Positions 45,592 through 57,292 are shown, numbered from the stretch's first letter. The stretch is 64,000 nt of DNA from Gnomoniopsis sp. IMI 355080 (GCA_027946555.1 JAPEVC010000001.1:248001-312000), one strand, 5' to 3'. Program-made: numbers and translations. Notes: generated by a model from the sequence alone, not told the origin.

Positions 45592-45931
45592 CTCAGCCCA
45601 TGGGAGCAAGAATTTGCTGGTTGCTGTAGGATGGAAGGAAAAAAAGGAAAAGCAGAGCCAATGCCGAGCGACGGCGCAAAAAAGTATCCTCAATGACGAG
45701 GGAGCTCGGTCCGCGGCCGGCGTAGCGATAGCGATAACACCAAATTTCCACATGCCGCGACTGGCCTTCAACTACAACCATAATTCTCATGACCATCACC
45801 ATCTCATTCCTGTCGCGACGAAAGTAGTAACCACCTCAATTATTCAAATTTCTAGAAATTTACTACAAATCAGAAGATAATCAGAGTCAAATCAAGCTCT
45901 CATTTCTGCACCCCGCCAGCCTCTGTCAACC
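45592..45931. promoter_or_regulatory. shared divergent promoter, flavin reductase/bL31m
   Basis: 340 bases between opposite start codons of two probable mitochondrial proteins. The bL31m side is CT-rich. A common regulator would be plausible, but no specific site is recognised. Confidence 0.5.
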
Positions 45932-46573
45932 ATGGCCAAGCTGCCAACTTCCCTCCTGCCCAGGAGCCTCCCCTCCTCAACACTGCTCACATCCTCCTCT
46001 CGACCCACCACAGCAAACGCACCGCACGCCGCCTTCGCCGCACGCCCCTGCCAAGTCCGCCACGCCACCGAAATCGTGCGCCCCAAGCGGCCCTACACCT
46101 GGACGCAAATCATCCAACTCTCGGACGGCAGCACCTACACGACGCGCACAACCTCCCCGCTGCCCGTCTACCGTAGCACAAAGGACACGCGCAACCACCT
46201 CAAATGGCAGCCGTCGGAAGTGTCCCTGCAGAACGTCGAGGTCGACGAGGCCGGAAAGCTGGCGGGCTTCCGACAGCGTTTCGGCACCACATTTGACATG
46301 GCACCGGGCGCCGCGCTGGCGGCTAAGGAGATGAAGGAGGAGGCGGAGCGGAATGCGGCGCAGGCGAAGACGGGCAAGAGCAAGAAGGCAATCGCGACAG
46401 AGGATACGGCAAAGGCTGTTGAGGAGAAGGAGAAACAGGAGGCCGCCCAGAAGGCTGCTGCGGCCGAGGACAGTTTCGAGAGCTTGATCGCGAGCTACGT
46501 GGTAGAGCAGCCACATTTGAAGGGTGGACAGGTCGCAGGCAAGGGGCTCAGTAGTAAGAACAAGAAGAAATAG
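45932..46573 (+). CDS. MRPL36: mitochondrial ribosomal protein bL31m
   Basis: Single exon, 213 residues. A structural protein of the mitochondrial large ribosomal subunit. Residues 1-43 are Ser/Arg/Ala-rich with no acids, a presequence ending near RPCQVRHATE. The conserved part is RPKRPYTWTQIIQLSDGSTY followed by TTRTTSPLPVYRSTKDTRNH, the fungal bL31m signature, then WQPSEVSLQNVEVDEAGKLA. The last 100 residues are a Lys/Ala/Glu-rich helix-like extension ending in SKNKKK, longer than bacterial L31. ATG 45,932 is the first start after a CT-rich leader. Confidence 0.92.
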   Translation: MAKLPTSLLPRSLPSSTLLTSSSRPTTANAPHAAFAARPCQVRHATEIVRPKRPYTWTQIIQLSDGSTYTTRTTSPLPVYRSTKDTRNHLKWQPSEVSLQNVEVDEAGKLAGFRQRFGTTFDMAPGAALAAKEMKEEAERNAAQAKTGKSKKAIATEDTAKAVEEKEKQEAAQKAAAAEDSFESLIASYVVEQPHLKGGQVAGKGLSSKNKKK

Positions 46574-46961
46574 TCTGGATGGAATCTTGTAACTATATGG
46601 TCTGGAAATTCACAATGAACCGGGCCTCGTGCTCAGTCGGATACCCATGCACATTTGACTTGGTTGATGGTGTTGATATGCTGCATTGAGGTATAGGACA
46701 TGGAGGGAAAAGAGATGATGCAGCACGGGAATCTATGTACAACATTTTCGAAGACAATACCACACACCGAGGGCAACCACTCCACCCCCCTCGCGACGTG
46801 AAACGCTTTTTGGTTGGATTCCGTCCGGGACCGTCAAGTCAAATACACCAGCTCAGTGTTCGAAAAAGCTAATGCCACGCCATATGCATGCCGAGTGATC
46901 CCCGCCGAGCAAGCCCACGGTCATTATAAGTACTAAAATTGCGTTGGCTGCTTCTGACGTT
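46574..46961. other. intergenic between convergent bL31m and VPS5
   Basis: 388 bases between two 3' ends; no gene seen. Confidence 0.6.
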
Positions 46962-48902
46962 CTAGTCAGAATCCTCGTCGATACGGGCCCGGGCTCGGTC
47001 AACGGCCGTGTCGCCAGCGGGCTTGTTACCGGTTGGCTGGAAGACAGGCGGCTTGTAGAAGACATTCTCATCTTCTGCAGAGTCCATCTGCACGAGGAAG
47101 GTCTCCCACTTCTCAATAAGCTGTGGAAAACGTTAGCATTGAACACACCCACACCATGATATCTTAGGTTTCTCACCTCTTTTTGTGCCTCAACCGAACT
47201 CTCCAAGAAGGTCTCTACGCCGGCCTTGAAATCTTCCACCTTCTCCCTCTCGAAGCGATCAAGCTCTTGTCTCAGGAGACGGCCCATATCCTCAAAAAGC
47301 AAATGCGCCTGGTGCACCTTCCGCTCGGCATCGCCGACCTCAGCGCTAACCTGGTTGAGCCGATCCTGTTGAGACTTGCCCTGCCGGAGCAGCTTATCCT
47401 GGTTGCCCTTGCGTTTCTGCAGGTCGGACTCGGCGGTGTGCCACGCATAGAAAGCCTTCTGCCGCTGCCCAAATGCCTGCTTCACACTGCCAATCAGGCG
47501 GATGTACTCCTCAAGGGTGATACCAAAGGTGAGGACGTCTTGTTGGGCCTGACGATCGTAAACATCTCTAATGGTAATCTGCAGGTCCGACAGGGCCTCG
47601 AGTGGGCCAGAGAGTGTAGGCGACAGCTCAACGGTGGAGAGCGCGTGGAGTGATGCTGAGAAGTCACCTGCTGCTTCAGCCATTTGCTTACGCTGGGCCA
47701 CCATCGTGTCCATGGCCTTCAATAAACCCTTGAGCTGATTCTCGAGAGCATCCAGGTACACGCGACGGTCATGAAACCACTAGACGAGCATGTCAGTACT
47801 GGAAAGCCCATGCTTTTGCTCAAGGGGACTGCAAACTCACATCATCCTGCTCAACGAATTTGCTACTCGACCCGCCCAAACCTAGGGAGCTAAACATGCC
47901 CTTGCTCTCTCCCAGGTTGGGCTCCTTCCTCTCTTTATGCTTGATATCATTGTTGAACGACTCGCTCTCCAGGAACAGCTTCAAGTCTGCGTCGTGCTGC
48001 AAAGTTGAGTGTGCCGCAGCCTTGTTCAGCATCTTTTCCAGCGCAGCGCGTCGCGCCTCCACGAAATTGCTCTCAAATCGGCCCACGGCCTGCTTCTCAG
48101 GTGGTGGCGGAACCACAATGCCTGGGTTGTTGGCGTGGAGTGTATTGTATAGCCAAAGAAAATCGCGGTACCTCCTCTTCACCTCAAACTCGGGTTGCTT
48201 ATAGGCCTTGGATGTCGTCTACAATACCGTCCTCAGTTAGCTCTTCATATTTCCTAAATCATGTGAGGACATCAACAAAAGAATGCTACATACCTTCGTC
48301 CGCACCGCATAGACGATGTGACTACTTGTCAGATCCCCCACCTTGTGCGGATCTCCCACCGTGATTGTAAAGCTCGGCTTCGCCGCCTGTTCAACGCTGA
48401 CACTCGGCGGGCCCATTCCCCTCCCTGCCGGCTGCGCAGCCTGCACTGGCGGCGGCGCACGGCCTCCTATCCGGCCATCGTCCAACAATTCATCATCGTC
48501 GTCGATTCGGTGCGGATCCGCCGGCGCGCCCTTACGCGCCTGCTGCTGCTGTCCAGCGCTCATCGTCGTACGCACGGGAAGCGTGGACGTCATGGCCGCC
48601 GGTGTGGACGGTTCCTTTTGCGGGGGCATGGGCGGCGCGCCCTCTGCGCCTGGGAGCGTGGCATCACCGCCGGCGCCGAGGGGCCCAAGTGGGTCGTCTT
48701 CAACGGCTTGCAGCTTTGTCGGTTGCGCCACGAGGCGGCGTGGAGTCAGACGGGAGGGGCGAGGGCCGGAGCTCGCGCTGGCGGTGGGCGCCGTCTCGGT
48801 GGGCTTGCTGGTCGCATCTTCGCCGGCTGTCGTGGTCTCGGAGGTCGAGGGTGGTGGTTGGGCGGGTGTGTCAGCCCAAGGGGACTCTCCTAAGGGATCC
48901 AT
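46962..48902 (-). CDS. VPS5: Vps5, retromer sorting nexin (PX-BAR)
   Basis: Four exons, 48902-48294, 48218-47841, 47779-47177 and 47120-46962, introns of 75, 61 and 56 nt, all phase 0; 582 residues. With Vps17 it forms the membrane-bending half of retromer, returning Vps10-type receptors from endosomes to Golgi. The N-terminal 175 residues are disordered and Pro/Ala-rich. The PX domain (about 178-302) includes FTITVGDPHKVGDLTSSHIV and EFEVKRRYRDFLWLYNTL, with the PI3P-binding RRYRDF. The BAR region follows the second intron with WFHDRRVYLDALENQLKGLL and continues as coiled coil through DRFEREKVEDFKAGVETFLE. The short last exon gives LIEKWETFLVQMDS and an acidic end. The next gene downstream in transcription is convergent bL31m. 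Confidence 0.94.
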
Positions 48903-49788
48903 ATTTGCTGCCCTCTTCTCCGTTTGCTCAATTCGCGGAATGTTCTTATTGAATTAGGCTGCGTCTCAGATACATCAAGAAGGCAGTGTAGGCTGAGGGT
49001 GCGGTGGATTGAAGTAGTCGAAGGATTGTCGTCCACTTGATGCCGGGAGGTCTTTGGTGCGTTGGGTGTCTCGGCGGGCTAATAAAGAAGCTTGGACCAT
49101 CGTGACGTACCGATGGAGGATAGGAAAGGCACGATTACATCGCCTGGCGAGTTCAACAATTCATGATCCTCAGGTAAAAAACAACCTTTGCGGAATCAAA
49201 TCACAGTTGTCTTCAGCAAATTTGGCAGTTCGTTAAAAAAAAAAAAAAAAAAAAGCAAAGAGGGTATTTTCGATTGTATTGGCTGCCGAGAAGGAGCTTT
49301 GGGAGAATAATTCGCCAATTGCTCGAATATCTCCCTAGGTACCTGGGTACCTAAGTCAGGCTTGGAGCAACGAGACAAAATAAAGCTTTCCCGGTGTCAA
49401 TTTGGAATTAAGTTGTCTATCTGCTAAAAGTCCAATTCAAAGAACCCTGGACCGTCCAAGCTACGAGCTCCCCCAAGAGATCTTGTTATTTCTACTCCAC
49501 AAGACCGATATTTTTCAGTACCTACGCCCGTTGGCAAACGTGCTACCTCCCTGCCCACTGTGAGAAGCCCACATAACAAAAGCAGTGTAGAACTCAAACC
49601 CCTAGCAAAGTAGACGTCGGTGCTTACTTCCGGATATCATTCCGCCCGTTTTGTCGCCAGCTCCTTCCCGTAACGCCGAAATAAATGGGGAATCGATCCT
49701 GATGACAAAACACCACCTCTAATCAATGATGCGCGGCAAAATAGCGGACCCTAATAATGGGCTTCTCATTGCTGTCATAGGTTTCCAA
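48903..49788. other. intergenic TAF5 3' end to VPS5 5' end
   Basis: 886 bases with no gene. It holds a run of 20 A (49,235-49,254) and a CCTAGGTACCTGGGTACC word (about 49,334-49,351). Confidence 0.55.
49235..49254. repeat. poly-A run of 20
   Basis: Uninterrupted A homopolymer on the + strand, between VPS5 and TAF5. Length may vary between isolates or be a sequencing uncertainty. Confidence 0.85.
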
Positions 49789-52700
49789 TCATGCAGCGGG
49801 GTCGAAGCAGCCGGAGGCGATGACCAAGTTCATGCGAGTGAATTTGACCTTCTTTAGTGGCGTCTTCTTGGTGGGGAAGGCACTGATTTGGTCGGCTGTG
49901 ATCTGGGCCTCCTTACCCTTCTTCTTGCCACCTGCCCCTGTTGCGCCAGTGTTTGCGGACGAACCAGTAGCAACAGACGCCGCGGCCGCGGCTGCAGGTG
50001 TGGCTTGCTGAGGGCCTCCTCCGACCATGATAGTGTCGCCACTGATGGTTGTGTTGCTCTGCAGCTGAACGCCCTGGTCGATAGATCCGGGAACGACAGT
50101 AGTCTTGCTGCCGTCCGCAGGAAGCTCAACATCCCAAACACGTACGGTACCGTCGAGGCTACCAGAAACCAGGACGCTGGACTCAACGCTGAAGCTGATA
50201 GACATGATGCCAACCTTCGCATGGCCGCGGCTCCTCTTAATCAAAGTGCCCTTCTCGAGGTCCCAGAAAAGGATGTTGCCGGCCCAATCAGCACTGGCGA
50301 GAATCTTGCCGTTGGGAGCGCACTCAAGGGCGCTTATGTCGTCGGCATGGCCAGTGAAGACACGCACACACTCGCCCGTGACAACAGACCACATGCGAAC
50401 TGACTTGTCCATCTGGTCAGATGCCGAGAATACGTAGACGCCGTTAGGGTGCCAGGTGATGGCGGAAATGCTGTCATCGTGGCCGACACAATCGCGGAGC
50501 GAAGTGATTCTGTCCTGGGCCCAGATGCGGAGGACCTTATCACGGCCGGCGCTCGCAAAGTAATGACCATGGGGGCCCCATTGCACCTTCCAGACTGGGC
50601 CGGTGTGGCCTTTGAAAGTGCACAAGCACAGCCAAGTGCTTAGGTTCCACAACCGAATGGTGCCGTCAGCCGAGCTGGACAGCAGCAGAGGGGGAGCTTT
50701 GCTGTTGGGACCATCTTCGCGGTACTCGGGCCAGCTAACAGCGTCGCTAAACGAGATGCTCATAACTGGTCCAGAGTGACCAATCAGCATGCGGTTGTTT
50801 GTTGGCTTCTTCACTTCGCCCCGCTCTTGCACAGAGGGGAGGTGGCTGCCATCCATGCTCCAGACACGAATATAAGAGTCCATAGAACCGACTGCAACCA
50901 TCTTCTGATCGTTGGAAAACTCGATGCAGTTAAAGCTGGAACGAGTCGTGTCAGCAGTGCGGCTTGGCTGTCTGGTTTGTAGAAAAGACTTACTTTCCAA
51001 GGCTATTGTGGAACGTGAACATGCACACGGATACTCCAGGGCCAACACCACCGGTCCGTCCCTCGATACGGAAGCGATCTCGGTTTTCTCGGAGCTTCTC
51101 TACCTCGTTCCACACATCCCTAGCCCGTGGAGCAGGTAGTGGGAGGTCTGTACGTACAGGTCCATCGTTGCTCTCTTCACGCTTGATCTTGTGCTCGAAT
51201 TCTTCGAGGAGGCTCGGTTTTCCGTCCACTGGAGGGTTCCGCTGGTCTTCTAAGATCACCTCAGACCGCACCTCGTTCTGTAGGTCAGGATCCATGGCAA
51301 ACGGGCCCAGTTTGAGTGGTTTGGAAGGGTCGTCATCGGATCTGATGCCCTCAAACGCGCCAGGAACCCCCTCGAGTTCGGTTTGGTCAATTTGCGTGCT
51401 CTTGCTCTTCTCATATAGCGCAGTGAAACTGTAAGGATTTGCGAGACCGCGGTCCACAGCCTTGATATCCGCGTGTTCAGTGAGCAGGTCGAGTATTATC
51501 TTGCCGCCGTTGTCCCACTCCCTGTCCATGTATCCACGCAGAAGGTCCCATGCCTTGTTAGTTACAGGGATGCGGTATTTGGTGGTCCTGAACCGGTGCG
51601 CAGCGTCATTTTCTTCAAGGTGAGAAGGCAGTGTGATAGTCGCCAAAAGCTTGAGATCATCCGCGTGGGCGAGCTGGAAGTCATCCTTGAATGTGTCCAT
51701 AAAAGCTCTCGCCTCATCAGGGCATTTCAGGAACACAAGCTCCAGGTAGGAATGCACGAAGATGGGCCACTGGAACTTGTTGAGCTCGAACTGTGAAGAA
51801 TTCCAATTAGTTTAAACTAGGAAGATAGAGCTAGACAGCATCACTGACCTTGTAGTAGTCTAGGTTGCTCTCCACGAACTTCTTCAAAAGACTAAATGCG
51901 ATGGTGAACCTGTTGGGGCCCATGTCGCTGACAGTCTTGTGCTGAGGCCTGCCATCGACGCCCAGGTTGGAGGATTCCTTTCGAAAAGCCTCCTCCGTCC
52001 TGTGGAAACCCCTCTTGAGGAGGTAGTCTGTGACCTGGTCCACGAAGACTGTTTGTCAGCAGAATGTTCAAAATGGTGCCTCTGGCTGCTTTTGATGATA
52101 GAATTAAGCCAAATATGGAAAGACCGGGCATTGCTCTGGACTGCGGTTGGCCATGTGAGTGAGTACGGTGCTCTCAGAACACAGCATTACCACTTGGTTA
52201 GGTCCTTTTGGGTTCTTTTGCTTTCCGCGCAGCGATGCAGAAACGAAGTGACAGCGGTTGCCCAGACGTATTTCAGCTTGTGGGGCAACTCTACTTCATT
52301 GGTATGCAGATCGGCAACGAGACCATTGGCTCAAATGGAGGGCGTTCCCAGTCCCATCAATCGCCATTCGCAAGCATGGTATACCGATCTCAGAGTCCAA
52401 GGCTCTGTGTTGATCCTCATTTTAGCGACGGATAAGTTGCGCGCGTGTTTGGTCGCTGGACCTTGAGCAAGACCCATATTGAGGTGTTTGGTCCAAATGG
52501 GAGAAATCGGTCAGATAGTGGCTTCGATGAGCGTGTTTCAGGAAAGTGTTGTAGATTTAAAGAGGATGCCTGAGAGTTTGTTGTTGAAGGCGTGTTTGAA
52601 AGAAAGCGTTTGAAAAGACGAGCAGCGCCGTGACCCCAACAAGGCTTCAAAGACGAATAACCGTGCCTCTCCCAATAGGACCTATGCAGGGCTGGGCATC

Positions 52701-53075
52701 CACTTCCACGATTGCTTTGATTGTCGTATACAAGTCAAGGTCCATCTGAGAAAGAACTCTGGGGCCATGTATAGTTCGAGGTGTTGGAAGCTAAGTTGAA
52801 ATATGCGATGCGAAGTTGGGATTTGAGCTCGAAAGAGCGTCCGAGGATCCGCAGCACACTCCAAGTCACGCACGGAAAGACCAGTAGTGGGTAGGTAGGC
52901 AGAGAAGTATGCTAGGCGACTTCGCACTATACAACAAGCAGATGGCATGTATACGTCTACTTACGATTTGGTTCAGGTTCTGGGTCGATTGCTGCTGCAC
53001 CGGACCTGTGCTTGCGGCGGCACCAGAGCCGACCACCGCCCTCTGCTCCGCAGGATTCCTGGTCGGGGCGGACAT
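49789..53075 (-). CDS. TAF5: TFIID/SAGA subunit Taf5 (WD40)
   Basis: Four exons, 53075-52965, 52034-51849, 51790-50994 and 50935-49789; 746 residues. A scaffold of TFIID and SAGA. Exon 1 ends in QQQSTQNLNQI, and joining to VTDYLLKRGFHRTEEAF rebuilds the LisH motif at about 34-60. The conserved NTD2 follows (FELNKFQWPIFVHSYLELVF and on, about 100-230). After a charged linker come the WD40 repeats (from about 366): FNCIEFSNDQKMVAVGSMDS, then MLIGHSGPVMSISF, LCTFKGHTGPVWKVQWGPHG, LRDCVGHDDSISAITWHPNG, VFTGHADDISALECAPNG and SRGHAKVGIMSISFS. An Ala/Gly-rich insert precedes the closing FTRMNLVIASGCFD. The first intron is about 930 nt; the other two are 58 nt each. Confidence 0.94.
52035..52964 (-). 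other. unusually long first intron of TAF5
   Basis: Donor GTAAGT after exon 1; acceptor CCAG before GTC at 52,034, with a CTGAC branch-like word about 20 nt upstream. At 930 nt it is over six times any other intron here. No coding frame or clear snoRNA box pair was seen inside. Confidence 0.7.
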
Positions 53076-53794
53076 TTTGTGTAATCTAGGCGAGGTGTGT
53101 TGTCGTGGGCAGTTGTTGTCCTAATACAAAATATACAGGTATTCCAAACAGTATTCCAGCAGTGGTGTTAATGCCTGGTCGTGGACAACGCATCCAAAAG
53201 CTGACGCGGGCTTCTTCACACCATCTCCAGGTACAATCTGGGGGTGACAAGACGAGATTCAGAACAGTCTAATTCGGTACATGTGAGAGAGGTATTTGTT
53301 GTAGAAAAGGTTGATGAGTGTTGAGAGCCGGCGATGGATGAAGTGCCCTGCTGAGAGCAAGCCTGCTACTTGAGGATGCATCAACAACTGAGGTCAAAAT
53401 CCCTGTGGTCTTAGGCCAATGAGAATGGATTCGATGCGGGTCTCCGGTGGAACTTTACTTCCAGCTCCGAGGGTGCCTGAACCTTGCAAGTTGTAGCCTT
53501 CCCCAGTGCCCGCTTAGTGATCCGCCTGGGCTTTGCGGGGGAAGCTGGACCTCGGTCCGGGGAGGGCTGTTTCTAGACAGGATCAGTATTAGATGGGCCG
53601 ACGACCGGGGAATGATACGTTTATATCCCCTTCTCACTCCTGCAACTACCTAGGCAAATAACTTCTGTGCCTCGCTCTTTATATCCTTGTAGACAATTTC
53701 TGTTCCCAACACAAAAAGCTTCTTGGACCACAAACAAGCAGGAGCACCGAACACCCAAACAAATAAACTGATATAAGTGCGCACGTCATCCATC
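53076..53794. promoter_or_regulatory. shared divergent promoter TAF5/acyl-CoA dehydrogenase
   Basis: 719 bases between opposite starts. No gene seen; a CTACCTAGG word lies at about 53,646. The presence of leaders for both genes is presumed. Confidence 0.5.
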
Positions 53795-55430
53795 ATGGCG
53801 GCCAAGATTCCCATCATCGTATGTCCAGCTGCAACGTACCTATTCATACTTACCCATTGGGAAATGTGACTGACTTCAACATTCTTACTTCTTGTACAGG
53901 CTCAAGATCGTGTCAGCGACCGTGCAAAGAAGACCCTTGATATTGTTGCCAAATTCGTTGAAGAAGAATGTATCCCGTATGTCTCCATCTCATCCCTTCT
54001 TACCCGACTGCCATTCACACTCGTTCAGCGCCGATCCCATTATTGAAGCCCAACTGGGTGCTGGCGAGTCGAGATGGGACAGCCACCCAAGTGTCATTGA
54101 AGAGCTCAAGACCAAGGCCCAGGCACTTGGTCTGTGGAATATGTTTTTGCCAAAGGGTCACTACAAGGAATCGCCGGGCTTCACAAACCTTGAGTACGGC
54201 CTCATGGCTGAGTGGCTCGGCAAGTCCAAGGTTGCCTCTGAGGCTGTCAATTGTGCCGCTCCAGACACGGGAAATATGGAGGTATTGGCCAAGTATGGCA
54301 ACGAGGCCCAGAAAGCTCAATGGTTGAAGCCCTTATTGGAGGGCAAGATTCGATCCGCCTTCCTCATGACCGAGCCGCAAGTGGCGTCAAGTGATGCCAC
54401 CAACATCGAGTTGGAGATCCGCAAGGAGGGGAACGAGTATGTTTTGAATGGACAAGTAAGTCACCTGGATCTAGAAGTTGTTGTTCTACAGCATCACTCA
54501 TGCTCCGACGTCTGGTGAACAAAAGACTGACTAATTTTACAGAAATGGTGGTCCAGTGGCGCGGGCGATCCAAGATGTCAAATTTACATCGTTATGGGCA
54601 AGTCAGACCCCAAAAACAAGGACGTCTATCGCCAGCAATCCGTCATCCTCGTACCGGCAAACACCAAAGGAATTACCATCAATCGAATGTTGAACGTGTA
54701 TGGCTATGATGACGCTCCCCACGGACACGGACATCTCGTCTTCAACGACGTTCGCGTCCCAACCAGCAATCTCGTTCTTGGCGAGGGCCGTGGCTTCGAG
54801 ATCATTCAGGGCAGACTTGGGCCCGGTCGTATCCACCACGCTATGAGAACCATTGGCGCCGTAAGTTACTGCGCATGAATGCAGTCAGTGTGTGTGATGC
54901 AATAGACTAACACGCCATGACAGGCTGAGAAAGCCCTCGAGTGGATGCTTATGCGCATCAACGATCCGACCAAGACTCCCTTTGGCAAGCAACTTAAAGA
55001 GCACGGTGTCATCCTGGAATGGGTCGCCAAGTCCCGTCTGGAAATTGACGCTGCCCGGCTTGTTGTGCTCAACGCAGCCATCCAGATGGACATCCACGGA
55101 CCCAAGGCGTCGCTCAGGGAGATTGCTGAGGCCAAGGTGTTGGTGCCGCAGATGGCCCTGACGGTCATCGACCGCGCCGTCCAAGCATTTGGCGGTGCGG
55201 GTGTGAGCCAGGATACACCGCTTGCTTACATGTGGGCTGGCATCCGCACGTTGAGGCTGGCAGACGGACCGGATGAGGTGCACTTGCAGCAGATGGGGCG
55301 CAATGAGAACAAGCGGGGACGGGAGGTCTCTGAGAAGATTGCTTGGCAGGCAAAGAAGACGGAGGAGTTATTGCAGAAGTACGGAGTCAAGAGGGCGCAG
55401 CCAGGGCAAAATATCAAGGCGAGGCTGTAG
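53795..55430 (+). CDS. acyl-CoA dehydrogenase (ACAD10/11-like), peroxisomal signal
   Basis: Five exons, 53795-53818, 53900-53976, 54029-54455, 54543-54860 and 54924-55430; 450 residues. A flavoprotein of the acyl-CoA dehydrogenase superfamily, ACAD11-like, expected to oxidise acyl-CoA; chain specificity is unknown. The helical N-domain includes LGLWNMFLPKGHYKESPG, then CAAPDTGNMEVLAKYGNE. The flavin-contacting middle has AFLMTEPQVASSDATNIE and NGQKWWSSGAGDPRC across intron 3, then VYGYDDAPHGHGHLVFNDVR. The C-domain has GPGRIHHAMRTIGAAEKAL and AVQAFGGAGVSQDTPLAYMW. The last three residues, ARL, fit the peroxisomal PTS1 consensus. The first exon is only eight codons (MAAKIPII). Joins preserve phases 0, 2, 0 and 0. 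Confidence 0.93.
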
Positions 55431-56364
55431 GCTTCATCCTGAGGCGTATCCATGTATTCGCACAGCAGATCGAGAAAAGGATATATGATATTTGGAATGG
55501 CGCACGACACCGGCGGGCCAAGCATTTGGAGCAAGTGATCGAGTAGTCTGCGCGCGTATCAACGGCCATCCCGATAGATCACCATTGGCCAGTCACGAAA
55601 TCAAGTCACATCAACGAGTACAGCCATCAGGTCACCTGGACAGTTTTCCTATGTAAGATATGGTACCCAAATTAGGTACTGCCAAGACACCTTCGCTCAA
55701 TCGGAATTGCTCACCGTCTTAAACCAGACATGAAAGAATGCCGAACTTGTGTAATGTACGGAATACATACCTAGGTACCGACTTACCAGAATTGTGAGGC
55801 ACTCTAGGGCCCCGGAAAGTGCGAATTTGATACGTCTTCTGTCCGGCCAACTCTGCCAAGTCACAGTCGATTAAAGCACTGGAATTGAGATGAGTCACAA
55901 TTGGCATGAATCCTCGGTCTGTAATTACTACATCGATCTATTTTCCGAAGGGAGTGGTGCTCGTGTTCATGCAGAAGAAGGTGGCGAGTTTAGAAGGGTC
56001 CACAAAAGAAGACGGTTGCCCCTGACAACCAATCCGCAAATCAACAAGAATTTGGACCATGACATATTCCGTACGGAGTACAAGAGCGGATCTAATTCAA
56101 CCAGTCTGGAACACAAATTCATTCTCAGACTCATTCTCCATTCTCAAGTCATCCTAAAAGAGCTCACAGCTGTTGCATTTGGCGCTCCACATTCCACACT
56201 CTTCATCCACATTCGCATCCGCACTTGCACCCTCTCACACATCGCACACCCTGACACAACAACGTCTCTCTAAAACATATTCACTTCGTTCGAAGCAAAC
56301 CTTCTCAGCGAACATCCAGCGACGAATATTGCGCTAGAAGCAACACTTTGTCTCACAAAAAACA
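55431..56364. other. intergenic upstream of the SPO12-family gene
   Basis: 934 bases. No gene supported. The final 150 bases before the start are rich in CACAC and CATC words, a typical fungal leader. An ACATACCTAGGTACCG word is at about 55,765. Confidence 0.55.
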
Positions 56365-56870
56365 ATGTCCTCATACGCCGCCACAAACGCTCTCTCAGCA
56401 AAGGACGCCAATGTGCCCATGGCAGCCAGCAACAGCGCCGTCGACTCCAAAAAGGATATGGAGTACCACCGCCAAGTGTTGAAGTCCAAGATGGAGGCCC
56501 AGGAGTATGCCTATACCCTCCATCATCCACAGGGGAGAAAAGAGAGACATGGCTTCCGGGATTCTGACGCGGGGTTCCCTCTTTCTAGGTCTGGCAACAA
56601 CTACATTTCCCCCTCGGACGAGATCATGTCGCCATGCACGGCCAAATTGAGCGCCATGCGCAACAAGCAGGTTGGAAAGTACGAGAGCTTCCAATTCCCC
56701 CACGGTCATGATGCCTTGAAAGTCTGCGAGATACTAATGATACTTCTTTTGATAGGGTCAAGCCCAAGTCCCTCTTTGCTCAGGCATCATCTAAGAGGCT
56801 GCAGGGCCAGGACGGCTTGTTCGGTGCGAAGGCCACGCCTCCCGCCTCCGTCTCTCCCACAAAGGAGTAA
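56365..56870 (+). CDS. SPO12: small Spo12-family cell-cycle protein
   Basis: Three exons, 56365-56504, 56589-56678 and 56756-56870; 114 residues. Spo12 proteins act in the FEAR network, promoting Cdc14 release and mitotic or meiotic exit from the nucleolus. The defining motif is NNYISPSDEIMSPCTAKLSA, at residues 49-68 in the 90-nt middle exon, with the SP and SPC sites expected to be phosphorylated. Before it lies a charged region (KKDMEYHRQVLKSKMEAQE); after it come KVKPKSLFAQASSKRL and a C-terminal SPTKE. Both joins are phase 2, and the second intron has an ACTAATG-like branch site. No single open frame covers the gene, so it could easily be missed. It is convergent with RBG1. Confidence 0.85.
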
Positions 56871-57292
56871 CTCGACAATCTTCACACACACTTATTCACA
56901 TTGCCCGGTCCCAAAAAAATTCTCCTTTGTCAATTTTGGTTTGGCCAGTAAAGGCTTGTTTCCTTGTGTTTTCATGTCTTCGAGAATTGATACGGGTGGT
57001 CATGGCTAGAATCCGGCTCAATTTTTAATGGTTGGGTTGCGTCTATGGGTAGAGGAATTTGGCCTAGGGCGGTCGGGGCCTACCCATTGGATTTCGGCGT
57101 TCGACGGCGACAGGGATATTCTTATTTCAGTTTATGACAGGATGCTGAAAGGGAGGGTTTTCTAAGGACAGATTGGAAGCAGAGATTCCCGGTAACGAAT
57201 TGATGACCATTACCCCCACGTGTGACTTCAGCTCACATGTCTCATGCCACACAACCTTGAACGAGATACTTTCAAGACCTATGGTACCCTAT
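56871..57292. other. intergenic between convergent SPO12 and RBG1
   Basis: 422 bases between two 3' ends; no gene seen. Confidence 0.6.

Noticed and set aside
47183..47653. 156-codon + frame antisense to VPS5
   Set aside because: Shadow of the VPS5 coiled-coil coding frame.
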